Origin: Brachionus rotundiformis | Lineage: Eukaryota > Rotifera > Eurotatoria > Ploima > Brachionidae | Direction: 5' to 3' | Length of the DNA stretch: 64,000 nt | NCBI GenBank assembly: GCA_016802295.1 | Contig: JAESIW010000138.1 | Location: forward strand, 3,066,152-3,130,151 | Shown here: positions 1-11,349 of the stretch, piece by piece | Layout: the number at the start of each line of letters is the position of its first letter | Position numbering within the stretch: the stretch's first letter is position 1 | Position numbers and translations under genes: made by a program | Notes under the pieces: generated by a model | Seen by the model: the letters and a program-made list of their open reading frames with translations, nothing else | Database searches by the model: none | Told to the model about the DNA's origin: nothing

Positions 1-361
1 AATTATTTCAACACAATAAAAGCTTTTCATTCAAGCGAAAACTTCAAATAGAAAACATTATTTTCTAAGAATTTTTTCAACATCACTCATTATTAATTAA
101 TTTAAAGCCTTTCGTTAAGTTAAAAAATTTGATTTTTAAACCAACACTAGACCTGATACATGACTTGGATTGTTGTCATCATTTCTTTATATTGTATTTC
201 TTATTTTCAGATTTTAAAAAATAATATCAATTTATTTTTTCGTATCAACAATATTGTTAATAAATTTTTCTTATTTTATTTTTGTATATTTATAAGAAAA
301 AATATTTTTATTTAATAAAAAAAAATAAAAACAAATATTACAGCAATTAAATGGACTAGTT
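1..361. other. AT-rich intergenic sequence
   Basis: This is the downstream flank of the minus-strand KIAA2013-like gene. It is almost pure A/T with homopolymer runs. I see no open frame, RNA gene or repeat in it. Confidence 0.6.
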
Positions 362-3008
362 TTAAACAGTTCTAGCATATTTTGATCGTCTATAATCACT
401 TTTTTTATGACCATAAGAGTCATTGCCCAAGTTGTTTGAAGCACATAGTTCTCGATAAATCAATTTGAAAAGAAATAAATGAAATATAAGAATTAAGATA
501 AAAAAAAGAGTCCAGAATAAGGTTGCTAAGCCACCCAAAGAGTGACCATGTTTATGAATTGCAATAGAATGAGCGTCCTGTTGTGGGGCTTAAACACAAT
601 TTTAATTAAAAATATATTTAAATTTTTAAAACTTTACCTATATCTACTTCCTGTACATGGAGTGCATGTTTAAGTTCATCAATATGTGTCTTATCATTAG
701 ATACATATAGAATAGCGGTCAGAGGGTTTGTTAATTTAACTGGAAATTCAACTCTCTTATTTCTGAACCAATTTAGAATCAAATTTCAATTAAATTATTT
801 AGGTTACTTTTCCAGTGAAACAGGGGGATCAATACATCCAGCATCACATGCATAAAACTTTTGGTCTTGATCGATATATTCATCTAGTGATAAGTACAAT
901 TTGGCATGATTGTCGTTTCCGACTATAACTTCAATGCTTATAAAAGACAAGTTAGCATAATTTAATCTTCTAAAAAAGTAGTCTCGGTGTAATTGTCTTG
1001 GGTTTAGATTAGTTTCCAAATGATGATGAGTAAACTTCAACCCTCCAAGACTCAATAGGACCGCTTGAATCATTCCATCAACTCCAAGTTCAATCAATCC
1101 TTTGCAACCATGCTTTTGCAATGTAAGAGTCCAGAGATAATTTAGATTTGAGACTTCCAATTCATTTAAAGGAAGTTTCCATAATTTAACAGCACTCAGA
1201 GTACTAAAACCCTCATAGCATCTTTCAATATTGTACTCGTGTTTATTCTCAACTCCTAGCTGATTAGATACAGGTTTGTTTAATTCAAGTAATGGAGCTC
1301 GTTGGTTTGAAGCTATGTAATAAAGAGTTGCGTTAATGCGGTCACCATTTAGAGCGTTTTCGGCTAGTGATTTGCTAATTCCAAAGCCACTTTTCCATAT
1401 CTGAGTTAAAATTTTAATTTTTTTATTTTTTTTAATTTATCAAATATTACAGTGTTCCAAGCACCTGTATGTTCCTCTTTTAATTTTTGAAAACCAATAT
1501 TTGTAGAACTTTTGAGCTCCTTCAAATAAATTTCTGATAAAATAGACATTCTAAAACTTGAGCTTACCTCAACGACTTGTTGTTCCAGACCGTTTATAAT
1601 AGATTCAAGGTTTTCTATCTTACCACTTAGTAGAGTAACTGAATATTTAATAACAGATATAGCATAGTATCTGGAGTAAAATCTTTAATAATAAATTAAT
1701 TTATTAATAAATAATTTAACAGATAATTTTAATTACTCATGCTCATTTAATCTTATACTGTTTGGTAATTTTGTCGAACCAATCGAGACACATAAATGTT
1801 TTGGTTTTCCATCTATTAGAACGTCAATTATACCTTTTGATACAGTAAATTCAATATTATTAAAGCTACAAATTGTAAATAGTAAATTAAATTTTTGAAT
1901 TTAAATTTATTTGATTTACTTTTCATTTTTAACTGTTGATAAGTTCCAATTCTTAGCGCCAATCTGAATTACGTCAAAAGTGACAGATTCTTTCTAAAAA
2001 AATATTATCATTTACTTTAAACATTTAAATAGTATTTTACTGTTGGATTATTAAAAATTATCTCTTGAACTAAAACACTAGGCCTAGTTCGATGGGCATA
2101 CACGGAATTGGTAACTTCAATACAATCTTTTTTCTGGCAAAAACAAATTTTTTAATAATTCAAAAGCATATTTTAGTTACATCTTGGTAGCATTGTATCT
2201 TTCCAACAATTCCTTGCAAAATATCCACATAAGTTATCTCTAAATTATTTTACAATTCATATTTATTATTTTAAGAAAATTCTTTCTAATTTAGTACCTT
2301 TTTTGGACATAGTATCTGAATAAATGTTTGCCAAAGGATTATAAAATAGAGGAAAACTGGCGCTTTTTTGGTTAAAAGCAAAAATTCCTTCTTTGCTTAT
2401 TAAAGATAGACCAATATAGCCATTACCAACATATGATAAAAACAAATTTTCATCTTCTAAATGATGATCTTTTTCGTTTTGGTTAGAATTTGACAATGTA
2501 TCTTTATCACTGATAGGCCATTCGGTAATAAGAGTATTATAACCATTAACTGAATCTTTGAATCGTTCAATTTTTGAACTTATACAATCTTCTAATTCGA
2601 CTAAATAAATTTAAATTATTTTTGATAAAATTCAAAACTAATATCTTTACATACCAGAATATATTCCTTTTTTTCTTGGCTTGTGCATTATTAGATAGGT
2701 AGTTATGACTACGAAGCAAAAAATTATTACAAATAAAGAAAGGAATCGACGTGATCTTAAATAAAATTTTTAGATTATTTAAACCAAATTTTTTGAAAAA
2801 TGTGGACTAATTAACCACTAACCTGCTTAAACTTCTTAAATTAATTCCATAGTATCTCTCAAGTTCTTTTATTTTATTCTTTAATTATTATTTATTATTT
2901 TTTTCAATTATTTTAAATTTGATTTTAGAACAAGATCAGCAGCCGGAATAATGAATTAAGACCTTTTAGTAAAAAGAAAATAATTTTGGTCAAAAGATCA
3001 GAATTCAT
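362..3008 (-). CDS. KIAA2013/DUF2152-family membrane protein
   Basis: Twelve exons: 3008-2963, 2865-2823, 2755-2655, 2600-2298, 2239-2181, 2133-2041, 1993-1920, 1865-1737, 1670-1451, 1400-808, 762-638, 588-362. They join in one frame to about 670 residues; the human protein is about 634. The N-terminus has a basic stretch and a hydrophobic signal-anchor-like segment (FLSLFVIIFCFVVITTYL). The large middle part carries family signatures such as LWTLTLQKHGCKGL, SLGGLKFT and FYACDAGC. The C-terminus has a membrane segment containing FHLFLFKLIY, as in the vertebrate protein, then a short basic tail. The family is conserved in animals, and I know of no established biochemical function. The first exon (start at 3008) is the least certain part, but its phase fits the next acceptor exactly. 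The short introns are 46-97 bp. Confidence 0.93.
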
Positions 3009-3633
3009 TATGTCTCCATTTTTAAGTCCACTTTTTTTGTTTGAATTTGGTGCTGATGTTGTTAAACTAAGTTTTTACTGACCTGAAGCGATCCCATATT
3101 TTTCGGTTGAACGCTATCGCTCTAAAATAAGATATATCTTGCATTATTTGTTGTAAGAGTAGATCATATTATTAAAATAACCAGCTCAAAAATTTAAATT
3201 ATGATTTACTCTTGTGTTTTAAATAGAAAAACTTAAATTCAAAAAATTCATAATAATTTTATCAAAAATTTATTTTAAATATTTTTGCTTAATGAATTAA
3301 AAGGGGTTTTGTTGTTTCATTTTGAATATTTACGACACGTATATTTTATAATTTAAGAATTATTGCAAAATTATATTTAAAAAATGCACAGAAATAAAAG
3401 AAATTTCTCAATAAATTAAATTTTATTTAAAGAAATATAGCAATATCAAATATATTGAGAAATTTGAAAGAAAAATTAAATTTTTTTCTCCGATTTTACC
3501 AAGAAAAAAAAAAAGAAATAATAGATAAAATTAGTAAGAAGCAAAATACAATATAAGCTAATAATGAATAATGATGATGAATAACTATTCAGTTCTTAAG
3601 AATAATTATTTAATTAAATTCCTGATTAATAAG
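3009..3633. other. AT-rich intergenic sequence
   Basis: This is the upstream flank of the KIAA2013-like gene up to the first tRNA. It is low-complexity A/T sequence with no supported ORF. It presumably holds the promoter of the minus-strand gene, but no motif stands out. Confidence 0.5.
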
Positions 3634-3706
3634 GCCCGGCTAGCTCAGTCGGTAGAGCATGGGACTCTTAATCCCAGGGTCGTGGGTTCGAGCCCCACGT
3701 TGGGCG
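3634..3706 (+). tRNA. trnK: tRNA-Lys (anticodon CTT)
   Basis: A 73-nt cloverleaf. The acceptor stem GCCCGGC pairs with GTTGGGC, with two G-U pairs. The A-box region is TAGCTCAGTCGG and the B-box region is GGTTCGAGCCC. The anticodon CTT lies at 3667-3669 in the loop TCTTAAT. There is no intron, and CCA is not encoded. A run of eight T follows one base after a short GAT, a typical RNA polymerase III terminator. The sequence is identical to the copies at 3847-3919 and 41514-41586. Confidence 0.97.
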
Positions 3707-3718
3707 ATTTTTTTTAAT
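3707..3718 (+). terminator. Pol III T-run terminator
   Basis: A T-run (ATTTTTTTTAAT) begins within a few bases of the tRNA 3' end, as expected for RNA polymerase III termination. Confidence 0.7.
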
Positions 3719-3846
3719 CTTTAAGCAACAGGTTACAAATTAATAAATCAATTAATTTTTTTAAAAAAAATCTTTTAAAATTAAAAATATAAAACGAATT
3801 TTTATATATGAAATCAGTATTCTTAAAAAATCAATTAATAAAAAAT

Positions 3847-3919
3847 CGCCCAACGTGGGGCTCGAACCCACGACCCTGGGATTAAGAGTCCCATGCTCTA
3901 CCGACTGAGCTAGCCGGGC
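3847..3919 (-). tRNA. trnK: tRNA-Lys (anticodon CTT), inverted copy
   Basis: An exact reverse-complement copy of the tRNA at 3634-3706, 140 bp away and facing it. Its own minus-strand 3' flank starts with a T-run (plus-strand AAAAA at 3841-3845). The two genes therefore form 73-bp perfect inverted-repeat arms around a 140-bp A/T spacer. The flanks differ apart from the T-runs, so the copied unit seems to be little more than the tRNA itself. Confidence 0.97.
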
Positions 3920-5640
3920 TTGATAATTCTAAATCAAATATTCAACATTTTTTTGGTAAATTTTTTTCCCAATTAAAGATGATAAGATTGTATTTTTGAA
4001 TATGAATCTTTCAGAATTCAAAATTTTACCTCAAAACAATTAAATAGTCAGAATGTATTATTTATTTTTAGCAAATTATCTCAATGAATAAAAAAGTATA
4101 ACAAAAAATACCTGATCACTGATTCATTTAAAATTAGCCAAAAACAATTTATTGTGTTAAAAACAAATTAACTGATTCATTTTTTTTAAATATTATAATA
4201 TCGTAATAAATAGTCTTACTCAAAAAAGGATAAAAGTTATTTAATTAATTTATCCTTGATATGGACATTATTAATTAGTATATTTTCGTTTGTACCAGTT
4301 ATGTCATCCAAACCAATGTTTGATCAAAAAATAATAACAATAATTAAAAGATATACTGAGAGTGCTCAATCGAAAATTCCAATTTTTGTTTAAAGTTAAG
4401 ATCATCAGTCAATTGACTTTTCGTGCTAGAAAAATTTTTGCTAAAAAAATAGATCATCAGCAAATTTCAGAAGATTTAGATGACTATCTTACAAATACAT
4501 CTGTCTTAAACAATAAGTACGAGTGCTTATATGAAAATTCCAAAGAAACAATCAAGTAGAATCAAAAAACTTAACTTTTATTCGTCTAATATTTTACTCT
4601 TATCTCATTATTTTTTTGTCATAATTTTTACTCACCCCGTGCTCTGATATGATCATATAGTTTTTTATCTTAATCGTTCAAACGGTAGGCTGAAAAGAAA
4701 GCCTAAGATCCATTCTGTGTGGCTTGATGATTTCCTTAAACATTCAAATAATTGATCATGCATTTTTTTTTCTTTTCATTTAGCTAATTTTTTACTATCA
4801 TGTTATCCATTTAAAAAAAGTCAGACGATAAGAAAATGTTCAACTTATTTTTACATAAATTGTTTTTTATTAAATTAAAAAAAAAATTTAATCAATTATT
4901 TGAGAAATAAATTGAAACCCGACCCAAAATGGTAAACAAAAATTTTAAGAGTAATTTCTTTTGAATTACAATTCAAATATTTTAAAAGAGTCTTCAAATC
5001 TTTTATGGATAAAACTGCTTTGACGTTTCATTTTTTTCTAAAAATCTAAAATTCATTCTGCAAAAGTTTGGTAGGATAACCAACTATAATCCTTGCATTA
5101 TGAGAATACTAAGTAAAACTCTTTAACAATTATAAATTATATAATTGATTCAATACAAAAAATTTTCTTATTAAAAATTAAGAAAGTTCAAATTTTAGTA
5201 AATTGAAATTTTGCTAAATAATATTGTGATTCATTTTGCCAATTAGAGATATTTCTAATTTAGTCTCATAAAAAAAACAAATAAATAGATAACTTGAATT
5301 GAAAAAATAAATATATAAGATTTCGAAAATGTCAAATAAAGCTTGCCAAAATATTTAAGAAAAATTTCAGTAATAAAATGGTCATATGGATTATATCTAT
5401 TATAATTTGATATTTAAAAATTCAAAACATGATTTTAATTAATTAAGAGAAATCTAATAAAAAAGTATGGATTTAATAAAAGTTACACAGATAATTGGCA
5501 CCGGAACATTTATTCCTTTCATACTAAATTTTTTAGCTAATTTTTTCACACATTTTATTTTTGAATAGTAAGATTATACATAAAAAGGGTAAAAAACATA
5601 GATCTCGATCAGTCCAAAAAAGAAAGTCGATTTAGAAGTC
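3920..5640. other. Intergenic region with short unassigned ORFs
   Basis: Mostly A/T filler. Two overlapping short frames occur at 4301-4393 and 4362-4559. The second gives a polar 65-residue product with no recognisable domain. Neither shows coding-like composition beyond length, and I see no splice sites joining them convincingly. A slightly GC-richer patch near 4630-4730 matches nothing I know. Confidence 0.4.
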
Positions 5641-5862
5641 ATGTCAAGAATCAAAGAGCTGCACGCTTTGGGTATAAAGCCACAAGGGATTATTAGCAGA
5701 CTTTTCAGAGAGGGCCTCGAAGCACCTTCTATTTCAAAAATCTACAACATAACAAAAGAGCTGGTTGTACTAAGAAAAAAAATTAAATTTTTTTGTAGAT
5801 TTTTTTTAAGTTTTCTTTTACTAAATATGTTTTTTTTTTTATTGATTAAATGGGAAAAATAA
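5641..5862 (+). pseudogene. Possible transposase-derived relic
   Basis: An ATG-initiated frame whose first ~40 residues look protein-like (RIKELHALGIKPQGI, then SRLFREGLEAPSISKIYN). This I-x-x-L-x-x-x-G-x-x-P-x-x-I pattern resembles small helical DNA-binding segments in eukaryotic DNA transposons. The rest translates T-rich filler and is not credible. The GC content of the first 130 bases exceeds the surroundings. It could be an orphan exon instead. The family assignment is inference from pattern only. Confidence 0.25.
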
Positions 5863-6609
5863 AATTTTTTTGGTATTTTTACTTATTATGCTTTTTTTAG
5901 ATAAAAAAATGAACACAATATTAACTTTATTATTTTTTTTATTTTTTCTGGGATTTTTATTAATTCTGTGGAATTTTTACTAAAAATATTGTGCACAAAT
6001 ATTAAGACTCATTATTAAATACATAACATAAATATTATTAATATTTTTATGCAAACAAAATTCGATTAAGTTAATAATCTCACGTTTAATTGGAAATTAT
6101 TTTTATTTAACTAAATACTTAAAATAATTAAACATTTTGGAGTTTTAAATTAAGCTAAAAATAGATTTGCTTGTAATCAATTAATTTGTTTTATGTGATC
6201 AAATAGACATAAATTGAGACAAAGGAAATACGAGAAATATACTGAAACAAAAATTTCAAAATTTAAAAAAATCTGCAATTTAAAATGATTTATTTAAATA
6301 ACTTTAGAAAAAACGAAACAATAATGTTTAAATGATAATTTAATTTAAATCTAAAAAAAGGACTAAAAATGAACTCACCTCCAACTAAAGGCTACATCTA
6401 ATATCTATTTTCTAATTTAATTTTTTTATTTCGTATTTTCTTCACCGTTTTGAACAAAAATGAACGCTTTTAATAAAAATAAAATAGAATAAACAAATTT
6501 CTTACAACTTCTACTTAATTTAAAATTTAATTTGCATGTTGAAAAAAAATTAAAAAAAAAACAAGTTAATTAACATTAATTTCAAGCAATTTAATAGACA
6601 AAAGCGAAT
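5863..6609. other. AT-rich intergenic sequence / 3' flank
   Basis: This is the 3' flank of the minus-strand gene ending at 6610. It is A/T-rich with no supported feature. Confidence 0.5.
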
Positions 6610-9600
6610 TTAAAAAGCGTTATTTCGGTATCTAGGATTTTTGAATTTGGCATTCAAATTGGGCACATTTTTATTCGATAAAGTGGAATTTTCGTTTACT
6701 TGATTTTCATTTTTACAAACTTGGCTGGCAAAAACTTCACCAGCTGAATTAGCATGGTTATTTGAGACAGAGTAAGAACTAGATCGTGGTATATAATTAT
6801 TGTTAGGATTGGCAAATGATGGATAGCTGGCATAATTTGCCGGATGATGGCTGTGCATATAATTAAAAGGCAAATTATAGTTATTTGGTCGATTTGGTGC
6901 ATTTTGGTATGCTCTTGAGTTATCACCAGCATTATCGACTGATCGTTGAACTTGATTATCAGATTGAACGTTCACCTGATTCTGGGCGTCATTTAGCCCA
7001 TTTGGCGGAACATATACACTGTAGGTCATTGGAACCATGTTTGCGGGTTGACTTTGTCCAAACTGTTGCATATATTGATAGTTAGCTAATTGATAATTGT
7101 AAGCATGTAAATCAACAGGTGTATAATACTGATTTAGATGGTTGATTTGGTTAGCAATCTCAGGATTGACTTGTGGCGAGATGTTATAGGCATTGACAGG
7201 TATTAGAGCTATAGGCAAATTTGTGCTCGGATCTATTTGATAAATAATGTATGGTTGATATTGATTGGCAAAAGGCTGGGCATAGTATCCTTGGTAGCTG
7301 ACACTGGATGAGCTTTGTTCTGTTTCTTGTGAGTTTATTTGTTCAGATTCTGCCACGGTGTCTGGTTGTTTTTTGCGCTGAGATTTTTTCCTTTGAGTTT
7401 TATTGCTAGATGTGAGATTTTCATCACAGCTGGTTGACCGATTCATTGAGCTGTCAGATGAATAGTTATTTTGTATTAAGTCCAATTGTTTAGAAGCAGT
7501 TCTTGCTGATTTGTTGCGCTTTAGTTTGTTTTTTTTCTTTACCAAAATTGTTTGATCAGTGTCTGAATTCATTGTTTTCGGATCGACCAGCTTTTCTACA
7601 GTGTCTTCTTCATCGGTGGACAAGCCAAATTTAATGTCAAGAGGAAGCGATAATTTGTCAAACGTTTTCACAAACATTTCGTCTAAAAATACTACTGGAG
7701 TTTTTTTACTTGATGATGTAGACAAAGATTTTTTTAAAGTGTTGTCTTTTTGATCTGTTTGTAAACTAAATGATTTATGCAAAACCTCTGATGGTTTAGC
7801 TTCAGCTAATTGATCGTGTTTGACAATATCAGATGATTTTTCTACTCTAGTCTCTAAATTAGCAGTAATTGTGATTGTTTCTTGTTTATTTTCGGCAGTT
7901 TTAGGTGCTGGAAGGCTTTTTTTCTCGATGGACTCCTTTCTAGACATAAAACCGTGCTTTTCCAAGCTCTTATTTACATGATTTTTTTTATTATTTGTTT
8001 GATTTGAGATTAAATTTTCAGTTTTGGTATTTTCACTTTGTTCTTTAGGTTCTTTGGTTTCTTTTTTTATTTTTTTACCCTTAATTACTGTCACAAATTC
8101 AGTCTCTGGCAAATCTTGGTTCAAATCAATATTTGGCTGATCGATTTGAGGCAGTATATTGGAATCGTTGATCTTCGTAACAGCTGGCTCAAGTGTTTCC
8201 TCAACAATTACTTGAACAGAGTCAATAGTTTGGCTAGTTTCATTGTTTACTGGCGAAATAGGCTTTTGCTTAGGTTCTGTCTCGGATTTTTTATTCTTTT
8301 TGGTCGTATTTTTGCTATTATTTGATGTACTTATTTCAGTATTTTGTTTTTTTGGTTTATTTGGTTTTTGCTCGGATTTTATTGATGTAGAGGTGATGAA
8401 TTCAAGTAGTGAATCTACATCTTCGGTCCAGTGTTTAGAATACTTTGAATTATTTTTCGATTCATTTTGATTGTTAGAAGATTTTTTTTGATTTTTTTTG
8501 CCATTCGATTTTTTGGTGAAAGTCGATTTATCTTCTGGAGATTTGTTTTGCTCTTGGACTTCTGGATTGGCACAATTGAGAAAATATGCACAGTTTTGGT
8601 ATCTTTATTTAGAAAAAAAATTAACAGTTTTGTAAGTATTTCAAAAATAAAAAAAATCTATGATAGGTCTACATTTTATAATTAAATAATTTTTTTGAAT
8701 TGTAGACAAATTGCTTGAGTCTAAGTTGATTTAAAAATGGAATTTTTAGCCTAATTTTAGGAAAGCTAATTTAAAATTATTTTATTGATCAAATTCAGGA
8801 AATTAAATCTTAAATTTTGCATAATATTTCAAAAGGTAAAATATAAAAACTACGGAAATTAGAGTCTGATTAATTCTTCTAATTATTTGGACAAAAAATG
8901 ATAAATATTTATCAAGACTGATTTTGAAAATGTAATAGTTATTTCATATGATACATGAAAATTAAACACAAAAGTTTTTTACTTTTATCTAATTTTTCTA
9001 AAGTGATATAAAAGGATATATAGCCTTTTTTTTAAAAGATGAACTAGATATTTTATTCAAAAAAATAATAACTTGAAATATTATGTTAAAAATCAATTAT
9101 GACTGATTCTGAAACAAACAATTCAGATACCATATTTTATTACCAGAAACACTATTGTTGAACAAAAAAATTAATTGCTTTTTTATTAATATAAAGAAAA
9201 ATTCTGATAAAATTAAATTTGACTTTAATTCTTTAATATTGTAGTGGGGCTAGCTACTCGGAAGCCTACGTGATTAGTTACAAAGAAAGTAAAAGCTCAG
9301 AAAGAAGCCCAAAAGAGTAGGAGTAGCTTTTCAATGACTGATACAATGTCAATTATGACGCTTAAAACTCAATTAAATTAAATGACCAAATACTCCACAA
9401 AGAGGAAAAAAATATTGTAGTAGAGATTTTTTGTAGAAAATTTTAATTAAAATTTAATTCAGCATTATGATATTTTTGTAAATATTTATCGTAAAAATTT
9501 TCAATTATAAATTAATTTAATTCTTATTTTTAAAGTAATCATTTTTTTATCTAAAAATTAATCTTAAAATTTTAATTGATGTTTGACAAAGTATAATTTC

Positions 9601-11349
9601 TAAACGATGAAAATAACAATTAGTTTCTCTAATCCAATTTAAAAACTTCATCAACAGAAATTTTTAAAATTGTGGACAGAAAATAGCTCAGATTAACAAT
9701 AGAAAAAACTCTATGACATCAATTAATATACTTGGGAGATTTGGAACTAATCAAACTTGCTTTTAACTTAAAATATTTTAGCTTTAATTCAAAAATAATT
9801 CAACAAAACTCTTAAATAGTTTTTTACTTCCATCGCAGAATAAGAATATAAAGAAATTTTTAAAAATTTTTTCTATAAATCTAAAATAATCTTTTGATTG
9901 AATAAAATAAAATAAATACTTTTGATGAAATCCGGCACTTGTGGAAACATTTTTTACCACACTAGTCTTAGTTGGCTCAAATGAGTCATTTATGCAAAGA
10001 CTTTTTTTAGCTTTGACCACATGTTTGGTGCTCAACTCATCAATAGTTTTCTCCAAGCAGTCATTTTTGCTGGCATCTTTGTCCGGAAAGTATTGATCAA
10101 AATCCATTTCATAATCATCATCTTTTTCTTCGTCCTCATCTTCATGCTTACTTGAGTTGGTCATGCTTGAACCATGCGAGTCTAAATTGTCATTTTTGCA
10201 TGCTATCCTAGAGCCATCATTGCTGTCACCTATTTTATTATCACATTTTTCATAAGCATCAAAATTGTAGTTATTAAACTGCAGGGATGAGACTTTGTGG
10301 TTATTTTTGTTGACTAGCTTGCTTATTACTTCGTTGAGCAAAAATTGAGAGCTGTCCGAATTGGTCGCCGAGTTAAACTCGTTGTCGTCGTCGTACGTTT
10401 TGTTAAAGTCGTCTTTCATTTGGTTGCTTTTGTTTAAATTGCTTCGGTCCATTTGACATTGAGCCATGAGTCTGTAGGCCATGTCCGATCTGGTTGCACC
10501 ATTATCAACGCTTTTCACGGTAGTGCCCAGTTTGCATTCGTTTTTCAGCTCTTCCAAATACTCGTCCTGCTGTTTGTACTTGTTCTCAAATGAGCCAAAA
10601 TGATCGTCGTCATCATTGACCATATTTATGATCACGTGATCGGAATTTTTCAACGACCTGTAGGAAATAGAGGACGACGCCGACGAGGAGAGCTTTTCCT
10701 CGGACTCGACGTCGTCCGATTCGTTGTTTTTGACTGGATAGACCTCGTCATAGCAACTGGTCAACTGGGTCTCGTTTCGTTTGTTATCTTTGTATGTTTG
10801 GTACCGGTAATTGGTCACAAATCCATCGCGGCACATTGACGAGCATTGGCCGGTCAGTTTTGGCAAGTTAAAGGCAGTGCTCGTTGCGGTGCTCTCTTCG
10901 TCCGAATCCTCTAAAAGCTTTTTGACCAGTGCCTCGTTTTCATACCTGATTCTATCCTTAGAATCGGCTACACTCTTGTGTCTAAAATACTCTTCGTTTT
11001 TGACTATTCTATTTTGTTCCATTTCGCACTTCAAATCATCACAGACCTTGGCGAACTCAGTCTGATTTAGCTCGGACAAAACTCTTGAATTTTCCTTCAG
11101 TCTATCTAACTAGTAATTAATTTTAACTTAAATTAGTAGGCAAATTATTAGTTTATTAGTTACTCGGTCAGAGTCGAATGTGTCGGGTATTTTAAAGTCA
11201 TAAATAAAAATAAATTTTTCGGTGTCTTGCTCACGTAAGCAATGGGCCAGTTCGTGGGCTAGTTTAAGCTCTGTTATGTCTTTGGTATCGATTGATTGGG
11301 CTCTCTGGGCTGGTTCTTCTAGTCTTGTGTCATCAATGTTTTTGAACAT
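6610..11349 (-). CDS. Large low-complexity protein of unknown function
   Basis: Three exons: 11349-11164, 11109-9920 and 8602-6610. The phases match at both junctions and give about 1122 residues. Residues 1-130 are charged and probably helical (LAHELAHCLREQDTEKFIF, then a region containing KDRIRYENEALVKKLLEDSDEE). The centre is acidic, Asp/Asn/Ser-rich. A short Cys-containing stretch (YQNCAYFLNCANPE) straddles the start of exon 3 and is followed by WTEDVDSLLEF. Lys/Ser-rich sequence comes next, then a Tyr/Gln/Asn-rich, prion-like C-terminal third. I recognise no catalytic domain. The composition suggests a disordered scaffold or RNA-associated protein, which is inference. The joining of the two large open blocks rests on the AA|A codon split and a canonical GTATTT donor. 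The second intron, 8603-9919, is unusually long for this window. Confidence 0.75.
9240..9345. other. GC-enriched, hairpin-rich intron segment
   Basis: A GC-richer island inside the 1.3-kb intron of the unknown gene. One hairpin pairs GTAG and GGCT with AGCC and CTAC (about 9241-9269). A second pairs AAAAGCT with AGCTTTT (about 9291-9331). Two stem-loops separated by a single-stranded stretch resemble an H/ACA RNA layout on either strand, but the H box is not convincing. The similarity of GCTACTCGG to Alu/7SL RNA is too short to mean anything. Confidence 0.3.

Noticed and set aside
1534..1567. An intron in the KIAA2013-like gene between a GTAAGC and a TATCAG
   Set aside because: The stretch stays open in frame, and splicing it out would introduce a stop; one continuous exon, 1451-1670, fits.
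8038..8685. Plus-strand Phe-rich frames
   Set aside because: They are antisense to the Lys/Ser/Asn-rich exon of the minus-strand unknown gene.
9240..9300. Alu/7SL-like RNA
   Set aside because: Only a short GCTACTCGG-type match. None of the other conserved SRP RNA helices are present.
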